A stretch of 64,000 bases of DNA from Massilia sp. Root418. GTDB taxonomy: Bacteria > Pseudomonadota > Gammaproteobacteria > Burkholderiales > Burkholderiaceae_D. A program made the translations under genes and the position numbers. Positions within the stretch are counted from its first letter, which is position 1, and every line of letters starts with the position of its first letter. A model generated the notes under the pieces. It did not search any database. It was not told the origin of the DNA and saw only the letters and a list, made by a program, of their open reading frames with translations. Below are positions 37,305-45,834 of the stretch, in pieces. Location: the NCBI RefSeq assembly GCF_001425265.1, contig NZ_LMEC01000021.1, positions 62,001 through 126,000 on the forward strand. The letters are read 5' to 3'.

Positions 37305-37355
37305 GCCTTGCTGCGGCTGCCGGCTTCGGCAGCCGCAGCGTCATCGGAAGCCATC

Positions 37356-38276
37356 ATGAAAATCATCGTACTCGGCTCGGCAGCGGGCGGCGGCTATCCG
37401 CAGTGGAACTGCAACTGCCGCAACTGTGCCGGCCTGCGCCGGGGCACCCTCCGCAGCAGCCCACGCACCCAATCGTCCATCGCCATCTCGGCCAACGGCA
37501 GCGACTGGCTGCTGGTCAATGCCTCGCCCGACATCCTCACCCAGATCCGCGCCACGCCCGCCCTGCAGCCGGCCCGCGCCGCGCGTGACAGCGGCATTGC
37601 CGCCGTGCTGTTGATGGACGCGCAAGTGGACCACGTAACCGGCTTGATGATGCTGCGCGAAGGGCGCCGTATCCCGCTGTACTGCAGCGCGCCGGTGTGG
37701 CAAGACCTGCAGGGCGGCTTTCCGCTGGCGAAGGTGCTGGCGCACTACTGCGGCGTGGACTGGCGCGAGCTGGCCGTGGCGGACGGCGAGCGTTGCAGCT
37801 TCGCCGTGCCGCAACTGGAAGGCATCCGCTTCACGGCGGTGGCGCTCGACAGCAAGGCGCCGCCTTATTCGCCGCACCGCGGGCAGCCCGAAGCCGGCGA
37901 TAACATCGGCCTGCTGGTGCACGACCAGATCACCGGCAAAAAACTGTTCTACGCGCCCGGCCTGGGCGCCATCGCGCCGCACACCGCCGCCGCCATGCGC
38001 GAGGCCGACTGCCTGCTGGTGGACGGCACCTTCTGGAGCGAGGATGAAATGATCGCGCTGGGCTTCTCCGGCAAGCCCGCCGCCGCCATGGGCCATCTGC
38101 CGCAATCCGGACCCGGCGGCATGATGGACGTGCTGGACGGCCTGCCTGCCAGCCGCAAAATCCTTGTCCACATCAACAACACCAATCCCATCCTCGATGA
38201 AGACTCGCCCCAGCATGCCGCGCTGCGCGGGCGCGGCATCGAGCTGGCCCACGACGGCATGGAGATACTGCTATGA
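37356..38276 (+). CDS. pqqB: PqqB, PQQ biosynthesis metallo-hydrolase
   Basis: A 306-aa metallo-beta-lactamase-fold protein starting MKIIVLGSAAGGGYPQWNC, with the extra zinc site CNCRNC (about residues 19-24) and the VDHVTGLMMLR metal-binding loop. It is thought to hydroxylate the PqqE-modified peptide intermediate. Start at ATG 37356; its stop overlaps pqqC by 4 nt (ATGA). Confidence 0.96.
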   Translation: MKIIVLGSAAGGGYPQWNCNCRNCAGLRRGTLRSSPRTQSSIAISANGSDWLLVNASPDILTQIRATPALQPARAARDSGIAAVLLMDAQVDHVTGLMMLREGRRIPLYCSAPVWQDLQGGFPLAKVLAHYCGVDWRELAVADGERCSFAVPQLEGIRFTAVALDSKAPPYSPHRGQPEAGDNIGLLVHDQITGKKLFYAPGLGAIAPHTAAAMREADCLLVDGTFWSEDEMIALGFSGKPAAAMGHLPQSGPGGMMDVLDGLPASRKILVHINNTNPILDEDSPQHAALRGRGIELAHDGMEILL

Positions 38277-38965
38277 ACATGGCGCCCCGCTGGGACCAGG
38301 CCACCTTCCAGGCGCAATTGCTGGCCAAGGAAAAGCACTACCACATCCACCATCCCTTCAACGTGCGGATGCAGGAAGGCAGCCTGGCGCCGGAGCAGAT
38401 CCGCGGCTGGGTGGCCAACCGCTTCTACTACCAGCTCCGTATTCCGCAAAAGGACGCCGCCATCCTGGCCAACTGCCCGGACCGCGAAACGCGCCGCCGC
38501 TGGCTGCTGCGCATACTCGACCACGACGGCTGGGGCGACAACGCGGGCGGCATCGAAGCCTGGTCGCGGCTGGGCGAGGCGGTCGGCATCCCGCGCGCCG
38601 AACTGTGGTCCCTGCAGCACGTGCTGCCGGGCGTGCGCTTCGCGGTGGACGCCTACGTCAACTTCGCGCGCCAGGCTCCCTGGCAGGAGGGTGTGTGCTC
38701 CTCGCTGACCGAGATGTTCGCGCCCAGGATCCACAAGGACAGGCTGGCCAGCTGGCCGCGCAACTACCCGTGGATCGACTCCGAGGGCCTGAACTACTTC
38801 CGCAGCCGGATCTCGCTGGCCGAGCGCGACGTGGAGCACGGCCTGCAGGTCACGCTGTCGCACTTCGCCACCCGCCTGCAGCAGGAGCGGGCGCTGGAGA
38901 TATTGCAGTTCAAGCTTGATGTGCTGTGGTCGATGATGGACGCCATCGACCGCGCCTACGGCTAA
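38273..38965 (+). CDS. pqqC: PqqC, pyrroloquinoline-quinone synthase
   Basis: A 230-aa cofactor-free oxidase of heme-oxygenase-like fold that performs ring closure and the final eight-electron oxidation to PQQ. Conserved segments: YHIHHPFNVRM near the start, NRFYYQLRIPQKDAAIL and DGWGDNAGGIEAW. Coupled to pqqB by ATGA overlap. Confidence 0.96.
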   Translation: MNMAPRWDQATFQAQLLAKEKHYHIHHPFNVRMQEGSLAPEQIRGWVANRFYYQLRIPQKDAAILANCPDRETRRRWLLRILDHDGWGDNAGGIEAWSRLGEAVGIPRAELWSLQHVLPGVRFAVDAYVNFARQAPWQEGVCSSLTEMFAPRIHKDRLASWPRNYPWIDSEGLNYFRSRISLAERDVEHGLQVTLSHFATRLQQERALEILQFKLDVLWSMMDAIDRAYG

Positions 38966-38984
38966 TTTACCAGGTGAGGCAAGC

Positions 38985-39248
38985 ATGGAAACGATGATGG
39001 AGCACCCCAGGCTGTCGCGCCTGTACCGGCTGCAGTGGGAAGCGGCGCAGCACGCGCACGTGCTGCTGTACCCGGAAGGCATGGTGAAGCTGAACGGCAG
39101 CGCCGCCGAGATCCTCAAGCGCTGCGACGGCCGCAGCAGCCTGCCGGACATCGTGGCGCAGCTGGAGCAGGCCTTTAGCGCCAGCGGGCTGGCAGCGGAC
39201 GTGCAGGCCTTCGTGGCCGACGCGCGGCAGCGGGGCTGGCTTGTCTGA
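38985..39248 (+). CDS. pqqD: PqqD, peptide chaperone for PqqE
   Basis: An 87-aa PqqD that binds PqqA and presents it to PqqE. Family pattern: LLYPEGMVKLNGSAAEILKRCDG and a C-terminal winged-helix-like part. Its stop overlaps the pqqE start region by 8 nt, indicating tight coupling. Confidence 0.95.
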   Translation: METMMEHPRLSRLYRLQWEAAQHAHVLLYPEGMVKLNGSAAEILKRCDGRSSLPDIVAQLEQAFSASGLAADVQAFVADARQRGWLV

Positions 39249-40398
39249 CGCGGCCCTCCGGCAGGCTGGCGAGGCGCCGGTGGCGCCGCCCTTGTGGTTG
39301 CTGGCCGAGCTGACCTACCGCTGCCCCCTGCATTGCGCGTTCTGCTACAACCCGGTGGACTACGCCGCCAACCGCGCGGAGCTGAGCACCGCGCAATGGC
39401 TGGACGTGCTGCGCCAGGGGCGCGAGCTGGGCGCCGCGCAGCTGGGCTTCTCGGGCGGCGAGCCGCTGCTGCGCGATGACCTGGAAGAGCTGGTTGCCGA
39501 AGGGCGCCGGCTGGGCTACTACACCAACCTGATCACCTCCGGCATCGGCCTGACCGAGGCGCGGCTGCGGCGCCTGTCCGAAGCGGGGCTGGACCACATC
39601 CAGCTGTCGTTCCAGGATTCCACGCGCGAGATGAACGACTTCCTCAGCAGCACCCGCACCTACGAACTGAAGTCGCGCGTGGCCGCGCTGATCAAGCGCT
39701 TCGACTACCCGATGGTGCTGAACGTGGTGCTGCACCGCTACAACCTCGACCACGTGGACCGCATCATCGACATGGCGCTGGAGATGGGGGCCGAATACCT
39801 GGAGCTGGCCAACACGCAGTACTACGGCTGGGGCCTGGTGAACCGCGCGCAGCTGATGCCGACGCAGGAGCAGCTGCGCCGGGCGGAGGCGGTGGTGCAA
39901 GGCTACCGCGCGCGGGTGGGCAACCGTTTGCGCATCCTGTTCGTAGTGCCGGACTATTTCGAGGGCCGGCCCAAGGCCTGCGTGAACGGCTGGGGCTCGA
40001 TGTTCATGGCGGTGGCGGCGGACGGCGCCGCGCTGCCCTGCCATGCGGCGCGCAGCATACCGGGGCTGGCGTTCCCGCACGTGGCCGAGAGCAGCCTGCG
40101 CGAGATCTGGTATCGCAGCGAAGCGTTCAACAAGTTCAGGGGCGAGGCATGGATGAAGGAGCCTTGCCGCAGCTGCGACGACAGGCACAAGGACTTCGGC
40201 GGCTGCCGCTGCCAGGCGCTGGCGCTGACCGGCGACGCGGCCAACGCCGATCCGGTGTGCGCCAAATCGCCCCGGCACGGCGAGCTGAAAGAGATTGTGG
40301 TGCACGCCCACCGCGCGCAGGCGCAGGGGACGCTGCAGCCGCTGGTGTTCCGCAGCGACGCCAATTCGCTGCGGCTGTCCGGCAAGGCCAAGGCCTAG
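39241..40398 (+). CDS. pqqE: PqqE, PqqA peptide cyclase (radical SAM)
   Basis: A 385-aa radical SAM/SPASM enzyme that joins Glu16 and Tyr20 of PqqA. The radical SAM cluster motif CPLHCAFCYNP is at about residues 28-38, LGFSGGEPLLRDDL follows, and the C-terminal SPASM cysteines lie in DGAALPCHAARSIPG, EPCRSCDDRHKDFGGC and PVCAK. The start is a TTG at 39241 inside the last codons of pqqD; no later in-frame ATG keeps the N-terminus. No pqqF or quinoprotein dehydrogenase gene is adjacent. Confidence 0.95.
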   Translation: MSDAALRQAGEAPVAPPLWLLAELTYRCPLHCAFCYNPVDYAANRAELSTAQWLDVLRQGRELGAAQLGFSGGEPLLRDDLEELVAEGRRLGYYTNLITSGIGLTEARLRRLSEAGLDHIQLSFQDSTREMNDFLSSTRTYELKSRVAALIKRFDYPMVLNVVLHRYNLDHVDRIIDMALEMGAEYLELANTQYYGWGLVNRAQLMPTQEQLRRAEAVVQGYRARVGNRLRILFVVPDYFEGRPKACVNGWGSMFMAVAADGAALPCHAARSIPGLAFPHVAESSLREIWYRSEAFNKFRGEAWMKEPCRSCDDRHKDFGGCRCQALALTGDAANADPVCAKSPRHGELKEIVVHAHRAQAQGTLQPLVFRSDANSLRLSGKAKA

Positions 40399-40429
40399 CG
40401 CGGCGGGCTGGCTGGGTGGCTGTTGTGGC

Positions 40430-40882
40430 TTACTCCTGGCGCACCCAGGTCTGCGAGCGGCCCAGCATCGGTACGCCGATATAGCCGCGCACCTTCAGCT
40501 TCTTGCCGCCATCGGCCAGCTCCATCTTGCTCTTGTAGACCTTGCCGTTGTCCGGGTCCAGGATCTCGCCGCCGGTGTATTCATCGCCGTCCTTCTTGAG
40601 GCCGGACATGAAGACCATGCCGAGGATGGGCTGGTCCTTGCGCGCGTCGGTGCACTTGTCGCACTTGGGATTCTGGTCCTGGTCGGCGGGGCGGAACAGC
40701 TTCTCGATCTTGCCCTGCAGGACGCCGTTGCTCTCGCTGATGCGGATCAGCGCCTTCGGCTTGCCGGACACATCGTCGATATTCTTCCACAGGCCGACCG
40801 GCGAGCTGTCGTCGGCGAAGGCAGGGGCCATGGCCATGGCGGCGGCAGCGGCCAGGGCGCCGGCTTTGATCCAGTTTTTCAT
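40430..40882 (-). CDS. DUF2147 family exported protein
   Basis: A 150-aa protein with a signal peptide (cleavage after APAFA, about residue 23). The mature part has the DUF2147 pattern: PVGLWKNIDDVSGKPKALIRI, then GGEILDPDNGKVYKSKMEL and VRGYIGVPMLGRSQTW. Small beta-barrel, periplasmic; function unknown. It contains a CDKC pair about midway that could form a disulfide. It is convergent with pqqE. Confidence 0.92.
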   Translation of the reverse strand: MKNWIKAGALAAAAAMAMAPAFADDSSPVGLWKNIDDVSGKPKALIRISESNGVLQGKIEKLFRPADQDQNPKCDKCTDARKDQPILGMVFMSGLKKDGDEYTGGEILDPDNGKVYKSKMELADGGKKLKVRGYIGVPMLGRSQTWVRQE

Positions 40883-40957
40883 CAGGTGGTCTCCAGAGTT
40901 ATGGTTGTCTCCGGAGTGTAGCCGTAAAAAATAGAGTAGTCGTTCGATTTTGTAACT

Positions 40958-41016
40958 GAAAATGGGGTCAGGGTTAGTATTTCGCACAGCGAAATACTAA
41001 CCCTGACCCCATTTTC
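40958..41016. repeat. Long perfect inverted repeat (family 2, copy B)
   Basis: 28-bp perfect arms (40958-40985 and 40989-41016) around a 3-nt loop. The outer 19 nt (GAAAATGGGGTCAGGGTTA) equal those of the repeat at 23102-23169. It sits 14 nt after the valS stop, where it could end transcription. Confidence 0.92.
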
Positions 41017-41030
41017 GGGGCCGGGAGGCT

Positions 41031-43829
41031 TTAGGCAGGCAGCTTGGCCAGCTGTTCGCGCATCTTGTCGATGGTGGCGGTGAAGTTGGCCAGGCGGTCT
41101 TTTTCCTGGGCCACGACGGCCGCCGGGGCGCGCGCGACGAAGCTTTCGCTGGACAGCTTGGTGCTGGCCTTGGCGATTTCCGCGTCGATGCGGGCGATTT
41201 CCTTCGACAGGCGCTCGCGCTCGGCCGCCACGTCGATCTCCACTTTCAGCATCAGCTTGGTGGTGCCGACGATGGATACCGCCGCCGTGGTTTCCGGCAG
41301 CGCGTCGACGATGCTCACGTCGGCCAGCTTGCCCAGCGCCTGGATGTAGGGCGCGTACACCGCCAGGCGCTCCTTGTCGGCAGCGGACGACGCTTCCACG
41401 ATCAGCGGCACGCGCAGCGACGGCGCCAGCTTCATTTCGCCGCGCAGGTTGCGGGTGGCGTCGGTCAGCGTTTTCAGCTCGCCCATCCAGGCTTCGGCCG
41501 CTTCGTCGATGCAGGCCAGGTTCGGCAGCGGGTATTGCTGGGTCATGATCGATTTGCCGGCGCTGTCCTTGCCGGCCAGCGGCGCCACGGCCTGCCACAG
41601 TTCTTCGGTCACGAACGGGATGATCGGGTGCGCCATGCGCAGCACCACTTCCAGCACGCGCAGCAGCGTGTGGCGGGTGGCGCGCCGCTGGCCTTCGGTG
41701 CCGTTCTGCACCTGCACCTTGGCCAGTTCCAGATACCAGTCGCAGTACTCGTCCCACACGAACTTGTAGATGGTGCTGGCGATGTTGTCGAAGCGGTAGT
41801 CTTCAAAGCCCTTGACCACGTCCGCCTCGGCCTTCTGCAGCAGCGAGATGATCCACTTGTCGGCCTGCGACAGGTCCGCTTCGCTGGCGCTGCAATCCTT
41901 GCCTTCGGTGTTCATCATCACGAAGCGGGTCGCGTTCCACAGCTTGTTGCTGAAGTTGCGGTAGCCTTCGCAGCGGCCCAGGTCGAAGTTGATGTTGCGG
42001 CCCAGCGAGGCGTAGGACGCCATCGTGAAGCGCACCGCGTCGGTGCCGTAGGCGGCGATCCCTTCGGGGAATTCCTTGCGCGTGGCCTTGGCGATCTTTT
42101 CGGCCGCTTTCGGGTTCATCAGGCCGGTGGTGCGTTTTTCCACCAGCGCGTCGATGCCGATGCCGTCGATCAGGTCGATCGGGTCCAGCGTGTTGCCCTT
42201 GGACTTGGACATCTTCTGGCCGGTCGAGTCGCGCACCAGGCCGTGCACGTACACGGTGTTGAACGGCACCTTGCCGGTGAAGTGCGCGGTCATCATGACC
42301 ATGCGCGCCACCCAGAAGAAGATGATGTCGAAACCGGTCACCAGCACGGACGATGGCAGGAAGGCCTTCAGGTCAGGCGTTTCTTCCGGCCAGCCGAGGG
42401 TGGAGAAGGGTACCAGCGCGGACGAGAACCAGGTGTCGAGCACGTCGTTGTCGCGGTGCAGGGCGCCGGTGCTCCCGGCCGCCTGCTGCTTGGCCACGGC
42501 GTCGGCTTCGGTGCGCGCCACGAAGATGTTGCCCTGCTCGTCGTACCACGCAGGGATCTGGTGGCCCCACCACAGCTGGCGCGAGATGCACCAGTCCTGG
42601 ATGTTGTTGAGCCACTGGTTGTAGGTGGTGTTCCAGTTTTCGGGCACGAACTTGATTTCGCCGCTGGCCACTTTTTCCAGCGCCACGTCGGTGATCGATT
42701 TGCCCGGGTTGAACGTGCCTTCAGGCGCCGGCTTGCTCATGGCGACGAACCACTGGTCGGTCAGCATCGGTTCGATCACGACGCCGGTGCGGTCGCCGCG
42801 CGGCACCATCAGCTTGTGCGGCTTGACCTGCTCCAGCAGGCCTTGCGCGTCCAGGTCGGCCACGATCTGCTTGCGGGCGGCGAAGCGGTCCATGCCCACA
42901 TAGGCGGCCGGCGCGTTGTCGGCGATCTTCGCGTCCAGGGTCAGGATGGTGATCATTTCCAGCTTGTGGCGCTGGCCCACTGCGTAGTCGTTGAAATCGT
43001 GCGCGGGGGTGATCTTCACGCAGCCGGTGCCGAAGGCCTTGTCGACGTAGGAGTCGGCGATGACGGGGATTTCGCGGCCGCTCAGCGGCAGCTTCAGCAT
43101 CTTGCCCACCAGCGCTTCATAGCGCTCGTCGGTCGGGTCCACGGCCACGGCCACGTCGCCCAGCATGGTTTCAGGACGGGTGGTGGCCACGGTCAGCGAG
43201 CCGCTGCCGTCGGCCAGCGGGTACTTGATGTACCACATGGAGCCGTCTTCTTCTTCCGACACCACTTCCAGGTCCGACACGGCCGTGCCCAGCACCGGAT
43301 CCCAGTTCACCAGGCGCTTGCCGCGGTAGATCAGGCCCTGCTCGAACAGGCGCACGAACACTTCGGACACCACTTTCGAGCGCGGTTCGTCCATGGTGAA
43401 GTATTCGCGGGCCCAGTCCGGGGAGGTGCCCATGCGGCGCATCTGGCCGGTGATGGTGGAGCCGGATTTCTCTTTCCACTCCCAGACTTTTTCGATGAAC
43501 TTTTCGCGGCCCAGGTCATGGCGGGACACCTTCTGCGCGTCCAGCTGGCGCTCCACCACGATCTGGGTGGCGATGCCGGCGTGGTCGGTGCCCGGGATCC
43601 AGGCGGTGTTATGGCCCAGCATGCGGTGGTAGCGGGTCAGGCCGTCCATGATGGTCTGGTTGAACGCGTGGCCCATGTGCAGCGTGCCGGTCACGTTCGG
43701 CGGCGGCAGCTGGATGCTGAAGGAAGGCTTGGACAGGTCGAGGGAGGCGGCGTAGTAACCGCGCTTCTCCCACTCGCTGCGCCAGAACTGTTCAATGTCG
43801 GCGGGCTCGAAAGACTTGGCTAATTCCAT
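41031..43829 (-). CDS. valS: Valyl-tRNA synthetase
   Basis: A 932-aa class Ia synthetase. Motifs: HMGHAFNQT (HIGH, about residue 52), CP1 editing domain in the middle (TTRPETMLGDVAVAV), KMSKSKGNT (KMSKS, about residue 560), anticodon-binding helices and a C-terminal coiled coil (ERERLSKEIARIDAEI...) usual in ValS. It stands alone with its own promoter region upstream. Confidence 0.97.
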   Translation of the reverse strand: MELAKSFEPADIEQFWRSEWEKRGYYAASLDLSKPSFSIQLPPPNVTGTLHMGHAFNQTIMDGLTRYHRMLGHNTAWIPGTDHAGIATQIVVERQLDAQKVSRHDLGREKFIEKVWEWKEKSGSTITGQMRRMGTSPDWAREYFTMDEPRSKVVSEVFVRLFEQGLIYRGKRLVNWDPVLGTAVSDLEVVSEEEDGSMWYIKYPLADGSGSLTVATTRPETMLGDVAVAVDPTDERYEALVGKMLKLPLSGREIPVIADSYVDKAFGTGCVKITPAHDFNDYAVGQRHKLEMITILTLDAKIADNAPAAYVGMDRFAARKQIVADLDAQGLLEQVKPHKLMVPRGDRTGVVIEPMLTDQWFVAMSKPAPEGTFNPGKSITDVALEKVASGEIKFVPENWNTTYNQWLNNIQDWCISRQLWWGHQIPAWYDEQGNIFVARTEADAVAKQQAAGSTGALHRDNDVLDTWFSSALVPFSTLGWPEETPDLKAFLPSSVLVTGFDIIFFWVARMVMMTAHFTGKVPFNTVYVHGLVRDSTGQKMSKSKGNTLDPIDLIDGIGIDALVEKRTTGLMNPKAAEKIAKATRKEFPEGIAAYGTDAVRFTMASYASLGRNINFDLGRCEGYRNFSNKLWNATRFVMMNTEGKDCSASEADLSQADKWIISLLQKAEADVVKGFEDYRFDNIASTIYKFVWDEYCDWYLELAKVQVQNGTEGQRRATRHTLLRVLEVVLRMAHPIIPFVTEELWQAVAPLAGKDSAGKSIMTQQYPLPNLACIDEAAEAWMGELKTLTDATRNLRGEMKLAPSLRVPLIVEASSAADKERLAVYAPYIQALGKLADVSIVDALPETTAAVSIVGTTKLMLKVEIDVAAERERLSKEIARIDAEIAKASTKLSSESFVARAPAAVVAQEKDRLANFTATIDKMREQLAKLPA

Positions 43830-43958
43830 GATGTTGGGCTGTGTTGTAGGCGAAAACGACCATTATAAAGGGGCAATGCCCCCTGCGCATGCCGCCGGCA
43901 CCGCAGTGCACAATTTTTTCGCCATATAATGCTGTCATATTGATAATCAGGGTGCGGT

Positions 43959-44786
43959 ATGGGCTTGCTTGGTCCGGGAAGTGCAGTTGACTCCGGTATG
44001 GCGAGGCGGCGTTCTGCCGCGCTGCGCTGGATTCGGCGCGCTTTCCTGGTCTGGGCGGCCGCTTCAAGCCTCTGGCTGGCCAATTCCTACCGTACCCAGG
44101 GGGTGGACAGCCATGATCTGCGGGCGGACGCGCGCGTTGCGCTGCGCGAGGACGCGGCTACGCTGGCGTTCCAGCCAGCCGCCCCGGGCGCCGCAGCCGC
44201 ACTGCTGTTCTTTTGCGGCTCGGGCGTGGCGGCGCAGGCCTACGCGCCCTTGCTGCGGCCCGTGGCCGAGGCGGGCTTCCCTGTTTACGTCGTCAAGCTG
44301 CCTTACCGCTTCGCGCCGCTGGAATCGCACAGGCTGGAAGCGCTGGCGCGCGCCGCCCGCACGATGGCGGCGCATCCGGACATTACGCGCTGGGTGGTGG
44401 CCGGGCATTCCCAGGGCGGTGCCCTGGCGGCGCGCTTTGCCAGCGGCGAAGGGGCGGGCGCTGCGGCACTGGTGCTGATTGGTACCACGCATCCGAAAGC
44501 GCGCAGCCTGGCCGCATTGCCGATCCCGGTGGCCAAGATATACGCCACTAATGACGAGGTGGCGCCGCCAAGCCGGGTGCTGGCCAACAAGGCCTTGCTG
44601 CCGCCGCAAACGGAATGGGTGGAGGTTGTGGGCGGCAACCATGCGCAGTTCGGTCACTATGGCCGCCAGCTGGGCGACGGCGCAGCATCGATTACGCGCG
44701 AGGCGCAGCAGGAGCAGGCGCGTGCGGTGTTGCTGAGGGTACTGCAGGGCGTGCAAGCGGCAGCGCGGCGGCCGGGCGCCACCTGA
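43959..44786 (+). CDS. Alpha/beta hydrolase, membrane-anchored or exported
   Basis: A 275-aa protein with an N-terminal hydrophobic stretch (about residues 28-43) after a basic segment, then a hydrolase fold: nucleophile Ser in VVAGHSQGGALA, Asp in YATNDEVAPP and His in GGNHAQFGHYG. LLFFCGSGVAAQAYAPLLRP supplies the oxyanion hole. The family (Abhydrolase_5-like) has unknown substrates. A TATAAT at 43925-43930 may be its -10 element. The in-frame ATG at 43998 is a possible later start. Confidence 0.8.
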   Translation: MGLLGPGSAVDSGMARRRSAALRWIRRAFLVWAAASSLWLANSYRTQGVDSHDLRADARVALREDAATLAFQPAAPGAAAALLFFCGSGVAAQAYAPLLRPVAEAGFPVYVVKLPYRFAPLESHRLEALARAARTMAAHPDITRWVVAGHSQGGALAARFASGEGAGAAALVLIGTTHPKARSLAALPIPVAKIYATNDEVAPPSRVLANKALLPPQTEWVEVVGGNHAQFGHYGRQLGDGAASITREAQQEQARAVLLRVLQGVQAAARRPGAT

Positions 44787-44812
44787 GGCGCTCGCGGTGC
44801 TAAGATCCGGCC

Positions 44813-45220
44813 ATGTCCACCCCGCGTTTTGTTCCCCGCTTGCTGCGCTACGCCTGGGCTTCTCCCTGCACGGCGCTGGGTTTGTGCCTGGCCGCTCCCG
44901 CCTTCCTGGTCGGTGCCAGGGCGCGCATCGCGGACGGCGTGGTGGAGGTTTCGCTGTCGCGGCACGGGCAGGAGGCCTGGCTGAGCAAGCTGCCGTTTGT
45001 CGCCATCACCTTCGGCCATGCCGTCATCGGCACCACGGCGCAGGAACTGGAGCGCCTGCGGGCGCACGAGCATGAGCACGTGCGCCAATATGAAAGGTGG
45101 GGGCCGGCCTTTCTCGCCGCCTATCCCCTGGAAAGCCTGTGGCAGATGCTGCGCGGCCGCCGCGCCTATTTCGATAACCGCTTCGAGCAGCAGGCGCGCG
45201 CCAGGGAAGGCCACCTGTAA
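44813..45220 (+). CDS. Small membrane-associated protein with HEHEHVRQYE motif
   Basis: A 135-aa protein with an N-terminal hydrophobic segment (about residues 16-36) and a central His-rich motif, RAHEHEHVRQYERWG (HExxH type), followed by AAYPLESLW and RAYFDNRFEQQA. The HExxH arrangement with a downstream acidic residue suggests zinc binding, possibly a minimal metallopeptidase; this is inference. The family occurs in related bacteria without a known function. Its stop codon overlaps the first GTAA of the regulatory repeat at 45216. Confidence 0.65.
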   Translation: MSTPRFVPRLLRYAWASPCTALGLCLAAPAFLVGARARIADGVVEVSLSRHGQEAWLSKLPFVAITFGHAVIGTTAQELERLRAHEHEHVRQYERWGPAFLAAYPLESLWQMLRGRRAYFDNRFEQQARAREGHL

Positions 45221-45311
45221 GCAAATACAGCAAGTTGTAAGCACGTGTAAGGTTCGTCAACTGCATCGATGCGGCGCGCGTTTTTCGCTCAGTGACACGG
45301 CAAACGTGCCC
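45216..45311 (+). promoter_or_regulatory. Duplicated promoter block, copy 1, with phased GTAA motifs
   Basis: About 95 nt that recur at 47391-47485 with roughly 80% identity. GTAA occurs at 45217, 45237 and 45247, giving GTAA-N6-GTAA, the form of CpxR-type boxes, with 10/20-nt phasing on one DNA face. It lies upstream of the Lys/Ala-rich paralogue at 45342. Confidence 0.65.
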
Positions 45312-45341
45312 GACCCAACAACTTGATAGAGGACTCTGAAC

Positions 45342-45710
45342 ATGAAAAACGTAATCGCTACCCTGATCGCCGGCCTGTTCGCTACCGCAGCATTTGCTCA
45401 GACCCCAGCTCCTGCCGCTACGCCTGCAACGCCAGCCACCCCGGCTACCGCGGCAGTACCGGCCGCCAAGGCTGAAGCCAAAGCGGTGAAGGCCGACGCC
45501 AAAGAGCACAAGGAAGTGGTGAAGGCCGATGCCAAGGAAGCCAAGGCAGTGGCCAGCGCCCACGAAGAAGTGGCTAGCGCGAAAGCCGATGCCAAGGTAG
45601 AGAAAGCCAAGGCGCACGAGAAGTCGGCAAAAACCAAGGCCAAAGCCAAAGCCAAGGCCGACAAGGAAGTGAAGCCGGCCGACGTTGCTGCCGCCCCAGC
45701 CGCCAAGTAA
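45342..45710 (+). CDS. Exported Lys/Ala-rich low-complexity protein, paralogue 1
   Basis: A 122-aa protein with a short, efficient signal peptide (MKNVIATLIAGLFATAAFA, cleavage before QTPAPA). The mature part is almost only Ala, Lys, Glu, Pro, Val and Asp: a Pro/Ala/Thr stretch, then a charged repeat (KADAKE, KAEAKAV) predicted as one long helix, without Cys or aromatics. It resembles histone-H1-like or stress-linked periplasmic tails in composition. Two paralogues with the same signal peptide core (ATLIAGLFATAAFAQ) lie at 47581 and 47978. It has its own terminator. Function unknown. Confidence 0.78.
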   Translation: MKNVIATLIAGLFATAAFAQTPAPAATPATPATPATAAVPAAKAEAKAVKADAKEHKEVVKADAKEAKAVASAHEEVASAKADAKVEKAKAHEKSAKTKAKAKAKADKEVKPADVAAAPAAK

Positions 45711-45729
45711 TCAGGCCCCGCTTCAAACG

Positions 45730-45757
45730 AATCCCCGCTGCTGCGGGGATTTTTTTT
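45730..45757 (+). terminator. Rho-independent terminator of Lys/Ala-rich paralogue 1
   Basis: AATCCCCGC-TGCT-GCGGGGATT followed by seven T, 20 nt after the stop codon. Confidence 0.95.
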
Positions 45758-45834
45758 GCCGGTACGGTCGGCATCAACGCCGGCAGCCGGTCATGATGCC
45801 TCCCAATCTGCGCGTTTCCGGCGGCGCGCCGTGG

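Noticed and set aside
23102..41016. The two long inverted repeats as ends of one composite transposon
   Set aside because: Each locus already contains both arms of its own hairpin, and the 18 kb between them are ordinary housekeeping genes without transposase.
41535..43823. 762-codon + strand frame opposite valS
   Set aside because: Antisense shadow of an intact synthetase gene.
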